Assembly: GCF_000524195.1 (NCBI RefSeq)
Contig: NW_020170382.1
Span: forward strand, 1,731,026 to 1,795,025
Length of the DNA stretch: 64,000 nt
Origin: Echinococcus granulosus
Lineage: Eukaryota > Platyhelminthes > Cestoda > Cyclophyllidea > Taeniidae
Direction: 5' to 3'
Shown: positions 53,981-64,000 of the stretch, in pieces
Position numbering within the stretch: the stretch's first letter is position 1
Layout of the letters: the number at the start of each line of letters is the position of its first letter
The notes under the pieces: model-generated
The model's input: the letters and a program-made list of their open reading frames with translations, nothing else
Database searches by the model: none
Told to the model about the DNA's origin: nothing
Position numbers and translations under genes: made by a program

Positions 53981-55005
53981 CATGTGTGTACAAACCTGAC
54001 GGCTGGCTAGGGAAAAGTGCCGAAAACAGACGGCGCCACCCGACTGGCTTAGTCAGGTTTTCATTTTAGCAACTGACTGACTTTGGGTTCGGAGAGTCTA
54101 TCAGCACGCTCTCAGTAGAGCTACCGAGATCTCAGTCGATCAGAAAAGAATGAACGAAGAACTGTATTTAGGGAATTCGCAAAATTAATCACAAAACCAG
54201 AAACTTCTTAAAGCTGGAACAAGAACGGTCACCCGACGTTGCAGACAACCCTAGCATCTCCCATGCAAGTATGGCTTGTTATAGATTCAGGAAGTATTTG
54301 AAGCGTTAGAGATCCAATAGAAAGGAAAGAGTTTACGTATACATGAACGCGAATCTGAACTTTTCAGGGTAGTATATCTGTCATTCAATTGTTACTTTGA
54401 CTGTAATAGGTTCAGAGTCTCTTCTACTTCAAGCTTCAAACAATTTGATGCAGAAGATCCAGTAGGTGAAGACATTTTGTGTTCAGGTAGTACAAAAGAG
54501 GGTTCACAATTTATCCCATTTTCTTAAGGAGGAGGTTCGAGATAGTTTTTGCCCTAGGGACCGGCGGAGTGAGCTCAGCTACACGGTCAATGCTGGCTGA
54601 CTGCTTGCCGCCTCAATGTTATGTATAAACAAACAAGTATTACAGTAGTAAACTGGTATTTTGCTAACTGCGTGGGCACTTAAGTCTCAGCAGGTTGTGC
54701 TCCCGCGCTGTAGCATAGCTTCCCAGCCATGACGATATCCTCTCAACCCTATTGTGCGTAATTGACAGATGATCCACTCTAGCTCTTCGCAAATTCAGCA
54801 GAAACTCGGGACATTGCAGTAATAGCTTAGTAAGTCATTCTCGAGTACTTTAGAACAAAAACTGCGCGAAACCTACCAGCCGTTAAGAACATCTAATGTG
54901 GCTTCGTGGGAAGGTGCCGACTTCCTGTCAGTTAGTGCCTAAACTTTCTTTCCCAATTTCGAGCGATCATGCTCCAATTTCGCTTCATTTTTCATGGACA
55001 AAATC

Positions 55006-55323
55006 TTATATTGTAAAAGAACTTTGAATGCCATTTATTCCATTTTTACAGATAATGTCACTATAATAACCGTTCATACGACAATCATGTTCCTTGAAAG
55101 CAGTTCCGGATGGAAGTCGCAAAGGAGAGAGCTCTGGTTCTTCAAGGGAGGAAATCATCATCGAATATGTGCTATCCCATTTGATTGTTTTCACGTCCTC
55201 ATACTGAAATGGCCTGCTCAAGTTCGATGGATTTTCCCATTTGACCGGCAGCTTTTGTAGAGCACAAAACAGGTCAATCGAGGGATCCCAGGTGTTGCAA
55301 GGCGTATAAAACCCGTGGCCCAA
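55006..55323 (-). CDS. Hypothetical 105-codon ORF
   Basis: Open frame with balanced, protein-like composition (for example WDPSIDLF, VKWENPSNL, YEDVKTIKWDS) ending in TAA. It starts at a TTG and has no ATG near its 5' end; the frame is open a few codons further up. No family is recognised, no splice sites support it, and it neighbours repeat-like sequence. It could be a fragment of an element, an exon or chance. Confidence 0.15.
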   Translation of the reverse strand: MGHGFYTPCNTWDPSIDLFCALQKLPVKWENPSNLSRPFQYEDVKTIKWDSTYSMMISSLEEPELSPLRLPSGTAFKEHDCRMNGYYSDIICKNGINGIQSSFTI

Positions 55324-56747
55324 TTCAAGAAATGGACAATGCTTTCATGTCTTGCTGCACTAGTCACTCAAATCTACCGTGCAAGAAAACGGCGAATTAG
55401 GGTAACACCCAAGTCGCACAAGGAATCACTCAAGCAGTCTAAGCCGCCAAGTATAGGGCTCCGCCAGTCCCCGCTGCCATTACGACCAAATTCTTGACGG
55501 TGATTGGTTTTATCACTTCCGATTCCAGACCGTCTGTGAAAGTTTGCCCTCACGAATTCCGCATTTACCTACTTCTCCTGTAGGCAAGTAGTGCTTCCCC
55601 ACAGAAAAAGCATTTGATTTTGTGTTCAAAAATGTTAACAGCCTCACTCGATGAAAGCCAACTGCATGCAATGTGAGCTCCATCGACATCTGACAATGGC
55701 GTGAAGTCAACAGTATTCACGGCAAAATAAACAAAATTGCCCAACCTAAGAACTTAGGCTGAATATCTTAGTAATGTTAAAGGGCTGTAAAAATCATCTT
55801 GTCAAGTTTATTTATACAGGGGTTCCAAATCGTTGAGGGTCAAATTGTCAATTCATATTAAGCATAATGAACCAAGCGCAAGACCAGAAAATATGGAAAA
55901 GGGTAAAAAAAACCATAGAAAAAAAGAAAAGATTAATGAAGAAGGAGCAAGGAGGGAGGGAAGGTATGGAAGAATTTCCTTTGCAAATTCAACTCGAAGG
56001 CGTCAGCGGCACATACCACGGGCTCAAATATTACTAAAAAAGAGGAAGCGTCTTTGAATAACTGCGGGCAAATTATCAGTGATTGAGGCATGGAGATTTA
56101 TGAACAGGGGGACTTTGGTCACACTTGAAGCATATCAAAACTACAATGGAGCAAGATCAGTTTGCCCATTTTCTTCAAAAAATTTAATTAATTGCAGAAA
56201 TATTTTTAAGATGTTTTATTCACTGAAAGAACCATAATTATAATCTAAAATCCTTTACGAACGAGACACAAGCTTGTCAATACCACTTTCATAAAAGAAG
56301 AGTTCGACTCTAAAAGTCGGGAAAAGGCCGACCTCTATTTCTCATCCAGTTGTCCATCCAACCCTGCAGCTAGCTACAGCGAAAACCGCACTAACCTTTT
56401 TGGTCATCCGCTAGAAGACACATAGTTAATTAATGCCTAAACAAAATCCAAATTATCAGAAAGCATACAAGCCCAGATGAAGATACCAGCGAAAGCTAGC
56501 CCTTTCGATCTTGAAAGCCATCGTCCCAAACTGTTACCTTTTTCACCCATTCAAATGTAGACCCGCCAGAAAGGGGGGCGTAAACGCAAATACGAGTGCG
56601 CATTGACTGAGTAGACGGATGTACTTTGAACCAAACCGCGAGTATGTCAATAGGGCCGATTCATTTTACTGACGTTTGAATGGCAGGAGTAACCTACGGT
56701 ATCAGAGCTCGGTCCTGTAGCAAACTTATTCTCTATAAATGACAAAG

Positions 56748-59700
56748 CTAGTCAAAAAACAGGCAAAAATATAAGGCGATAAAAGTGGAATGAAATTGAA
56801 GTGCCATAAAACAAACAACCATCTTGTAATTTCGGTGCACACACGTGGCCGATGAACACGATAGTCGGAGATATAAGTTAGGAGATGGGTGAAAGAGAAT
56901 GACTCGCCTCGGAAAATGGCCGTCGAGTACATGACCGTCAAACTCGCTGCTCTCATCGTTGTCCAAATCCTCTCCCTTCTCGTTTAATGTCTCCTCGATT
57001 TGTTGTTGCCAGTCTGAGGAAAATCCAAATAAAAGTTGAGAACACTGTTTCATTATGACCAACATGACAGTCAAGCAGATGAAGAGACTCCCTAAGGTGT
57101 CCATGTCGGTTGAAAAGGTTGTGATCAAGTCTCCTGTGCTTCATGCACTTCCAATTCCATGAAATTCGTTTATCACGGTAGGTGAAATTCAATAACCCCA
57201 CAGTAAGTACATCAAATACCACTTCAGGGGTGTAGTAAACTGCCGTTTCAAAGGAAGCCTGGATCGGTCTATCATAACGGGAAAAGGGGAATGGAATAAA
57301 GGGAATGCAATCAGTTATAATTGGATGAAAACAGAAACTTAATGTTGAGTTGGGAATAGTTACTTAGGTAAGTTTAATAACTTCTTCAGTTCTCGCTTGG
57401 AGAGCATTCGTCGCCAGCACATCAGCAATGAAGGAGACGGTTTCTGTCAGAGACAGAAACTTCCTACGGTTTTTAATATAGCTCACTGGAATCATTTATT
57501 GGAACGTGTAGGAGCTTGGATGGATGGGTGAATAGAAAGATAGGTAGACTGATGTACGTCATTCTAGCAGTAATAGTGCCCTCTGTCTACTGTGCTCCCT
57601 ACTGTTTTCCTCATATTCTGTACTGTTCCTTGACACGATGACCTGAAATTGCTTTGGCGTGTCAATAAAGTCACGTAATTATTGGGCATCAAGAATGGAG
57701 GATCATACGGAATGTGATGTATTCATCTTTGAATGATTCATCACCAAAATCAGTCGAATCGTTTAATTAATTTCTAAACTGAGCGTACAAGTTCCACGCT
57801 TCCAAATGATCTACGAAAAGTGGATAAGAACCTAGCTTATGTAGCTTTCAGTTAGTCCAACGGATAAAAACATGAATGTGGATTCAGAACGACAGTCCGG
57901 CGTTCATCCATCCACCCATCCATCTATTCACTCACCTATCCTGCTAATTCCTGCATTTAAACAAATGTATTTAGCGCCTGAATGGGTGACAAGATTAAAA
58001 ACGACTGCTCGTCAATTCTGGTCCATTCAGTTAAGAAATTGAAAGATTCAAAAAAAGAAGCTGAAAAGGATGTGCCCTGACGTTAGTCCGCCTTTCTTTG
58101 CTACGACGAAATAAAACCGACTTCAATAATGCTACTGCAGTGAAAAATACATTCAACAACTTTGAGTACCAAAAGATGAGGAACGCAAATGGCCGAAGCT
58201 AAAAACTCACAGCACAGCAAGTTCCGTTTAGCACTCAAGCATCAGTGCCACAGCTTTACAACATGACCTAACCAATCAATCATAGTGGGTGTCTACCACG
58301 ATCAGTTGGAGGGAACGACGACAAGGCAATCATATGACTAAATAAATGAGTCTTATCCTACTGACGGAGGCACGCGAATGCCTTTGTAAGGCAGCAAATG
58401 ACAACGTATCAGCTGGAAAAACAACGCTACAAGAAGTACAGACAAATGCTTCAAATAGAGAACCATTCGATATCCACTCATACGCACCAAACCGATTGCC
58501 CCGCAGCTGCTAAGGTGTAAATATAGTACAGAAAACCTTTGATCCAGATAAGAACATTTTATACTTAACAATCAAATGGCCTTATAAGCAGTGAGGGCAT
58601 TTCAAGGAATCTCATACACAAGGAGGCTAAAAAAGTTGTGGTTGAATGCACCAGATCATAGCTACATCAATCCCTGCGTGCAGGAAATGGAATTTGAAAA
58701 TCCCTTGTTACCCAATCAGGATATTCGGCGGACTACACAAACCAACTACATTGCATAAGGGCACATCCTAGAAGCTGCAAAAATCCAGCAAGCAGCAAAC
58801 AAGCAGGACTTTGGAATCGCGGAGCTACTCACCTCCAAAGTCTTCTTTTCACTACCGGGCATTGAAGACAAATCAGTATTAAGGTGCGGTTCAACCATAT
58901 TGCCCATGTGACATGGGGAAAAACATCTCATTTGAATTTAAAACTTTAGTAAAAATCAGGCCAAACATAACAACATCAATTTCACTGATTGACAATCAAA
59001 CCATCAAACGAATAGAGAGAACTCACTTGGAGGCGCAAAAACAGGGACATGCCGCGGTTGCACATCAGGAGTGGTGGTGGGAGTGGAGATATCAGCAGCC
59101 TTCTTGCCCTCCTGCTGGGCGCGAAGAAGTTCATGACAGGCGCGGCAGATACGCAGTTTACTTGGTCCCTGTGCCGGCAACACCCATCGATATTGCGAGC
59201 ACTTACCGCACACCACCTTCCCGCAATTGCGACAGTGATGCTGAAACAACCCAGTATCACATCCGACTCATCAGGAAAGCCCGCCACTGCCAGTATGCAG
59301 ACTTAATGAGATAGGACTACTTCATATAAAAAACAGGCCTTTCATACTGCTCTAGGGCGACTGATAAATGCCACTTGAACAAATTCTTCTAAATTTCGAA
59401 TCAAAAAATGCCATTGAGGAAAAAGCGGTTACTTCAAGGTTCAAAGCAGAAAAGATTCAATGTGCAAAGAGAGCAATAGAGGCCAAAAAACAGATAAGGT
59501 AGGCGAGGAAAAGTCACACTGCAACATTGAAGCCCGCTGGATTGTCGGTTCATGTGATATGGGAGAGGAATGGTCGTTACATAGTGCCCACAACATCGTT
59601 TGAGTCAGAGCGGAAATATCTACTGACTATTACCACGTGACTTTTCGCCTTGAAAGGTGATTCAAGAGTAGCGCAGTTTCGAACAACACATCTGCTCTTC

Positions 59701-62700
59701 TGTAAATGAGAAGAGTATGCATACTAAATGGATGCCTTCACCGAAACAGATGCTCTTCTCCAAAATAGGTGATTGTACGGAATGCTAAGTCAAATCCAGT
59801 AGCCTCTTAATGTGGTCATGAAGGCTTTGACTAAGCTATCTACGCTTCTACCCAAAGTGGTTCCAAAGGTTGAAAAAAGGAAATCATTTGGTTATTTCTC
59901 TGGAGAGTGCGATGAGTGAAGCGAAATCTTATTTCTTCTTAAACACTCTCAGATGTGTGGTTTTAAATAGTCCTTCAGAAGTATCACTAAATTATCATTA
60001 ATGGAGATCTGCTTAAAAATAAAGGTTGGTAGCAAATGGTGAAATGTTCTTAGTCTGTTCAAAAAAAAGAAGACTACTTTCTCTTGTCCAAGTACCAGAT
60101 CTTAAGCAATGATCTCCTTGTTCTTATTCGTTTGTCCGGCCAAGTCCGCCAAATCCACACAAGAGAACTACGTACGAGAAAGCACAGGCAACGATGGAGT
60201 AAAAAAATACAAACGGCTCATTGGGCTAAAAAAGGCCGCAACCAGCCATCCAAAGAAGTATTGGAGGCGGAGCTCATTTCCTGGATGCGGTTAGAGGTAG
60301 TTTGTAGTAACTCAAAATGAGGACAATTACTATCATTTGCCTTTGTAAAGTTCTCTATAAACTCATATACTGTGAATTCGAATATAACTGAAACTATCAA
60401 AATCCAGGGGCTAATCTGCAATGTTTTTAACTTCTGACAGGTTTGAATTTCGATTCAACAGAATACATGGCTGATTTCGGCAGAATTAGGCTAAAATTAC
60501 TTAATGATGTAACTTTCTCAGCCGACTCTAAATGTGATGGTAGAGGTTGGAATAGAATGACGTGGAAACTCAGGCAATAGAGTTAACATCCCAGTCGGTC
60601 CAGTTAGCAACAGGAATAATTTTCGGTCACCACGATGCCACCTTTCGCCTAACCTCCTCATCTACAGTCATATTATTGACAACTTTTTCATCAACATATC
60701 TGCTATATTCGAACAATTCTATTCCTTCAGCATGTTTACGATGGTAGAGCCAACGCTTCCTCGAGGGATTTTCCGTCTTGAAAAGACTTTTCTAAAACAA
60801 AGCAATTTGAGCAACAACTTTCCACCATCGCATCTTTATGTGGCTGCAAGCTTGCCAACTTCTTTGTGATTAATTAGAAATGAAGTAGGATCACATGCCT
60901 CTTTTTAAATGCAGGTAGACAGACCCGAGGATATATACGCAATTCCAAGGCATATGAATTCTACACCTTGCACGTCTTGGTAACCAAAACATTGGCCTCA
61001 ATGCAATGACAGGCTGCCACTGAGCTTAGACAGTCCAAATGGTAAGTGGAAAGGAACAGAAAAAAGTATGCGGCAGATTAATACCACTAAATATTGTCCT
61101 CAACTTCCCAAATTTACGCATTTTGGTGTGAAAATACTATTGCGACTGTTTATATCATATCTTAGGGCGGCAGTGCACTCGTAGTCGCGTTTCGTGAGCA
61201 TAAAACATTGTTATTTCCTTAAGGAGAAAAACCTAGATGAAATTTCAGTTCCACTTCCAAATAGCCAACTGACGACGAATGCGAATAACCTATTGAGGTA
61301 TGTCAAAAGCTAACGTGCTTATTCGACTGTCGTTGCTACATCTTCAGACTAACTACTTTTGGGCAAATTACTTTTAGAGGGCGAACTTCAATCAAATTCA
61401 CTCGCACCCATAAGAGTTTTCATGCGTACTGCTTGACGTCGATGGCCCAAATGCATCGTTCGCCCAGTCAGTACTTATTAAAAGTGTGGAATCAAGTACC
61501 ATAGTTCATAGAGGAAGCATAACATTTCCTGCCGCCCTATTAAATCACATGTTTGTGACTGAGTAACGAAGTTCGGAAAAAAAAATCCATTTGTAGCATC
61601 AGTTAAAAGTACTCACGCGACGCTGAACCATGGTGAATTCGGTGGTTAGACAGACCATGCAGTGCGTTGCCACTGAGTTGGGAATCCACACAGGCGATTT
61701 TTGTAGGAGTGATAGTTTTCGTTGAGTATCTGACAGTGAGGCAGAAAAAAATCAACAATAGTAGTTGCGTGGGCGAGAAGAAACACGATTGCAACAAGTG
61801 TGCCACAACTGATTATTTCTGCGTCGCAGTTAATGCTGCGATCTTCGGTGACATGACAGGAAGTGGGTCTGTGGCATCAATTTGCCTGACTAACGAGATT
61901 GCGTGCGGTACGCAGCATAAAAGTAAATAATAAGATTGTGCTGCCACATAGTGAGTGTGCAGTGAGGACTTTTAACGGCTTTTTAATGTATAGCAATCAC
62001 AATGCAATTGATGCTGCAACAATCACACAAAGTACTCCAATAGGTCGACTCATCAACGTCAAAGAAAATAGTAATTAGAGTATATTAAGTTTAGGTAGAT
62101 TGAGCGCAACAGCCGAAACGACACAGTAGTGTCATAAATTAACAGTAAAATACATTTGTTGCTGAGCTCTCAAAATCAGTTGTGAGTCCTAAAAATGCAG
62201 TCAAGAAATTATCTAATCACTAACAGACGAATGCACATACACTCACTGACTCCTAACTGCAGATAAATCTAGTCGCCCGGTTCTTCCATATTGTGCTTTC
62301 ACAACAGTAGTTAGGGTCTGAAAAACACCCCAGCAGGAACTCACCAAAACCAGCAGCCTGTCGAGCAGCTTCAGCACTCTGGGTAATGACCAGCACCCAT
62401 CTACGTTTCTCCTCGGCAATAGAGGCGTAGACAGTAAAAGACTTTTTTGGTGATTCGATTATGAACCCATGTCTATAAACTGACAAAAATGAGGGGAGTA
62501 GAGTTAAGATAGCGTCGTATCAAACTAACTTCCACTATCATCGACATCAGACACTGTAACTTCCTCCAGCCGCAATGCATGTGGATGAGCCAGCTGAAAA
62601 GGGACGATTTCAGAAAAAGCGTGGAAGAACTTACAAGTTTTCCATAAGAAATGTTTGCATAGACAAGAGCGTCATTAAAAAGAAAAAACGTGCGTTGTTT

Positions 62701-63000
62701 CGGTCGACGACGGCATATTTTAGTTAGGATGCCTTTAGCTATGAGGCTCTGTTTGTTCTGAACAGCAGTAAGATTTTTCTCAAAGAGGGTTATTTACATT
62801 TACTGGTAGATCCAAAAGTTTTTGCGCATTGACTGTTTCACGTAGACGAGCATCCTCGAAACCTGTCAATTTTTGTGCTAAGAGGTGTGAAGGAGGCAGT
62901 CTTACAATAATCCGATTGGACACTCGGAACATGGGTTAGGGGAGGTCTGCGCACTTCAGCATTGGATGACGAAGACGAGGAGGTGTCAGTCTCGTGGCCT
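56748..63000 (-). CDS. PLEKHF: Phafin-like PH-FYVE protein, 5' end not found
   Basis: Endosomal PI3P-binding adaptor of the Phafin family. Exons in order: 62906-63000, 62804-62862, 62635-62757, 62530-62593, 62345-62479, 61617-61729, 59027-59240, then 57013 downward. Phases agree throughout. PH domain: KGILTKICRRRPKQRTFFLF, NDALVYAN, ALRLEEVTVSDVDD, GFIIESPKKSFTVYAS, EEKRRW. FYVE domain: VWIPNS, CMVC, QRRHHCRNCGKVVCGKCS, RICRACHELL, with all zinc ligands present. The usual WxxD motif reads WIPN. A Ser-rich stretch (TDTSSSSSSNAE) precedes the PH domain; the start codon is not found and may lie beyond 64000. The last exon encodes an acidic tail (EDLDNDESSEFDG) like that of Phafin2; reading on gives an unlikely hydrophobic end to TAG at 56748, so a GC donor at 56906-56907 (exon end 56908) is an alternative. 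Four introns are 41-50 nt. Confidence 0.9.
57440..57460. repeat. Perfect 9-bp hairpin, 3-nt loop
   Basis: GTTTCTGTC, loop AGA, GACAGAAAC: a perfect inverted repeat in the region of the long Phafin-gene intron between 59026 and 57014. No run of T or purine follows that would mark a known element. Function unknown. Confidence 0.6.
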
Positions 63001-63970
63001 CTAAACATCAAATAAGAGGCAGTATAAGAAAGCGCCTCGACCGAAACCTATTGTCTTTGTTACCGATGCAGAAGATAAAACATGAAGCACAAATGCAAGT
63101 AAATGGATGGGAAATAAAAGTCACAAAATATTTCCTAGTCCACAAAATTGCCGGTAGCTATTATTTAACACAAGCACACTGATTAGACTGTGTCATGAGT
63201 CGATTTTTTTGCAATAGTGGCTGCATACTCCGACCATAAGAAGACTATCATATAATTAATAAAATATAAAAAACGTGACAACGAATCTACGAGCCCGTAA
63301 CGATTGTCACGAGTGACTAGGATGATGCTAGAAAAGTTCGTGATCCCAGATCTCAGTCTCCATGCACCTCGTGAATTCTTCACTCGTCTACACACAACCC
63401 GATCAATAAAATATGCTCTGAACTACTCATGAGCGAGGTATACAAGAGTGAAATAAGCACCAAACCGACTACAGTGCTGCATTGCCGAACTCAACAACAG
63501 TCAAATCATGCCCAAATATTCAAAAACTAACTTTTGATTTGAAGTCTCCTCAACACCTATGTGACCTTCGATCATCTGAGTAACAGGCCAGCAATTGACG
63601 CTCGGGCACAACTGTGCAAGTAAATTGGCTATTCAATTCAATCATGTTGAACTCAAGGTTAAGCTAAAGTGGGTAAAATAAGAAAGCGAAAAAATGCAAC
63701 ACATGATTTGTAAAATAGCTATCAGAATCGAGAACAAAATTTACTTAAGTGTTTATTTGCTTTGCACTTTTTTCTGCCTAGTGGCTATTTTTACTAGTAC
63801 GGTCAGACTATTAGTTTGGAATATCACATGCGTAGAAATACTTACACTCTTATTACAGACACCAGTGAATTCTTGTTAAAAATTCTGTATAAATAAGTTT
63901 GGTGTAAAGTAAACAGAAGCATGCTACAACAGAAATCGCGTACTATCTTGCATGTAAGTGAATAGTCTTC
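63001..63970. other. Upstream of the Phafin-like exon, nothing recognised
   Basis: The acceptor at 63001-63002 shows that an upstream exon or a spliced leader joins exon 62906-63000, but I cannot identify a coding exon here on the minus strand. Short open frames show no motif. Confidence 0.5.
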
Positions 63971-64000
63971 TGTAATACGATAGTGGTTTATCCCTCGGTT
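63971..64000. mobile_element. Start of second LTR-like copy, cut by window end
   Basis: Thirty bases from TGTAATACG match 53785-53814 at 29 of 30 positions, in the same orientation. The element is truncated by the window edge. Confidence 0.5.

Larger units (their letters stand above)
53203..56747. other. Spacer upstream of XPD with repeat sequence
   Basis: It holds the XPD 5' flank, the LTR-like repeat at 53785-53980 and a weak 105-codon minus-strand frame at 55006-55323. Sequence around 53520-54140 has a higher GC content than its surroundings, consistent with inserted element sequence. An AATAAA on the minus strand at 56215-56220 could serve the Phafin-like gene to the right. Confidence 0.5.

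Noticed and set aside
58833..58914. Possible extra Phafin exon reading MGNMVEPHLNTDLSS with a GTGAGT donor.
   Set aside because: Its frame needs entry phase 2 and leaves phase 0, while the flanking exons at 59027 and 57013 join directly in phase 1. No suitable acceptor gives the right phase.

Overview
This is nuclear DNA of an invertebrate animal, most likely a parasitic flatworm and probably a tapeworm. Genes are split into many exons, and several introns are extremely short: 31 to 50 nt in the XPD and Phafin genes. Such mini-introns are a known cestode trait. There are no prokaryotic operons, ribosome binding sites or CRISPR arrays. Gene identities below come from translating both strands and joining exons by eye at GT/AG sites with phase checks. 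No database search was run.

Layout. 1-9461: no confident gene, one candidate coiled-coil exon. 9462-20199 (+), perhaps to 23191: exons of an unidentified coiled-coil protein with introns of about 4.6 and 5.4 kb; decayed partial copies of two of its exons lie nearby. 25028-36442 (-): complete NDR (STK38/Tricornered) kinase, 11 coding exons, 515 aa. 37620-37889 (-): a possible 89-aa secreted protein. 38502-39940 (+): complete SURF4 cargo receptor, 3 exons, 277 aa. 40441-43161: apparent gene-free spacer with a 48-nt tRNA-like fold. 43200-53202 (-): complete XPD/ERCC2 helicase, 18 coding exons, 790 aa. 53203-56747: spacer with an LTR-like repeat whose start recurs at the right edge of the window. 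56748-63000 (-): PH-FYVE protein of the Phafin (PLEKHF) family, 5' end not found and 3' end uncertain.

The recognised genes are housekeeping or signalling genes with no obvious shared pathway: Hippo-family kinase, ER export receptor, TFIIH repair/transcription helicase, endosomal PI3P reader. The coiled-coil gene and NDR converge; NDR and the small secreted ORF point away from SURF4. I found no clear new multi-gene system. The observations most worth following up are the mini-introns clustered in the 5' half of XPD (one of them stop-free and 3n), the decayed tandem exon copies at 11.6-20.8 kb, the small secreted-protein candidate and the LTR-like repeat.
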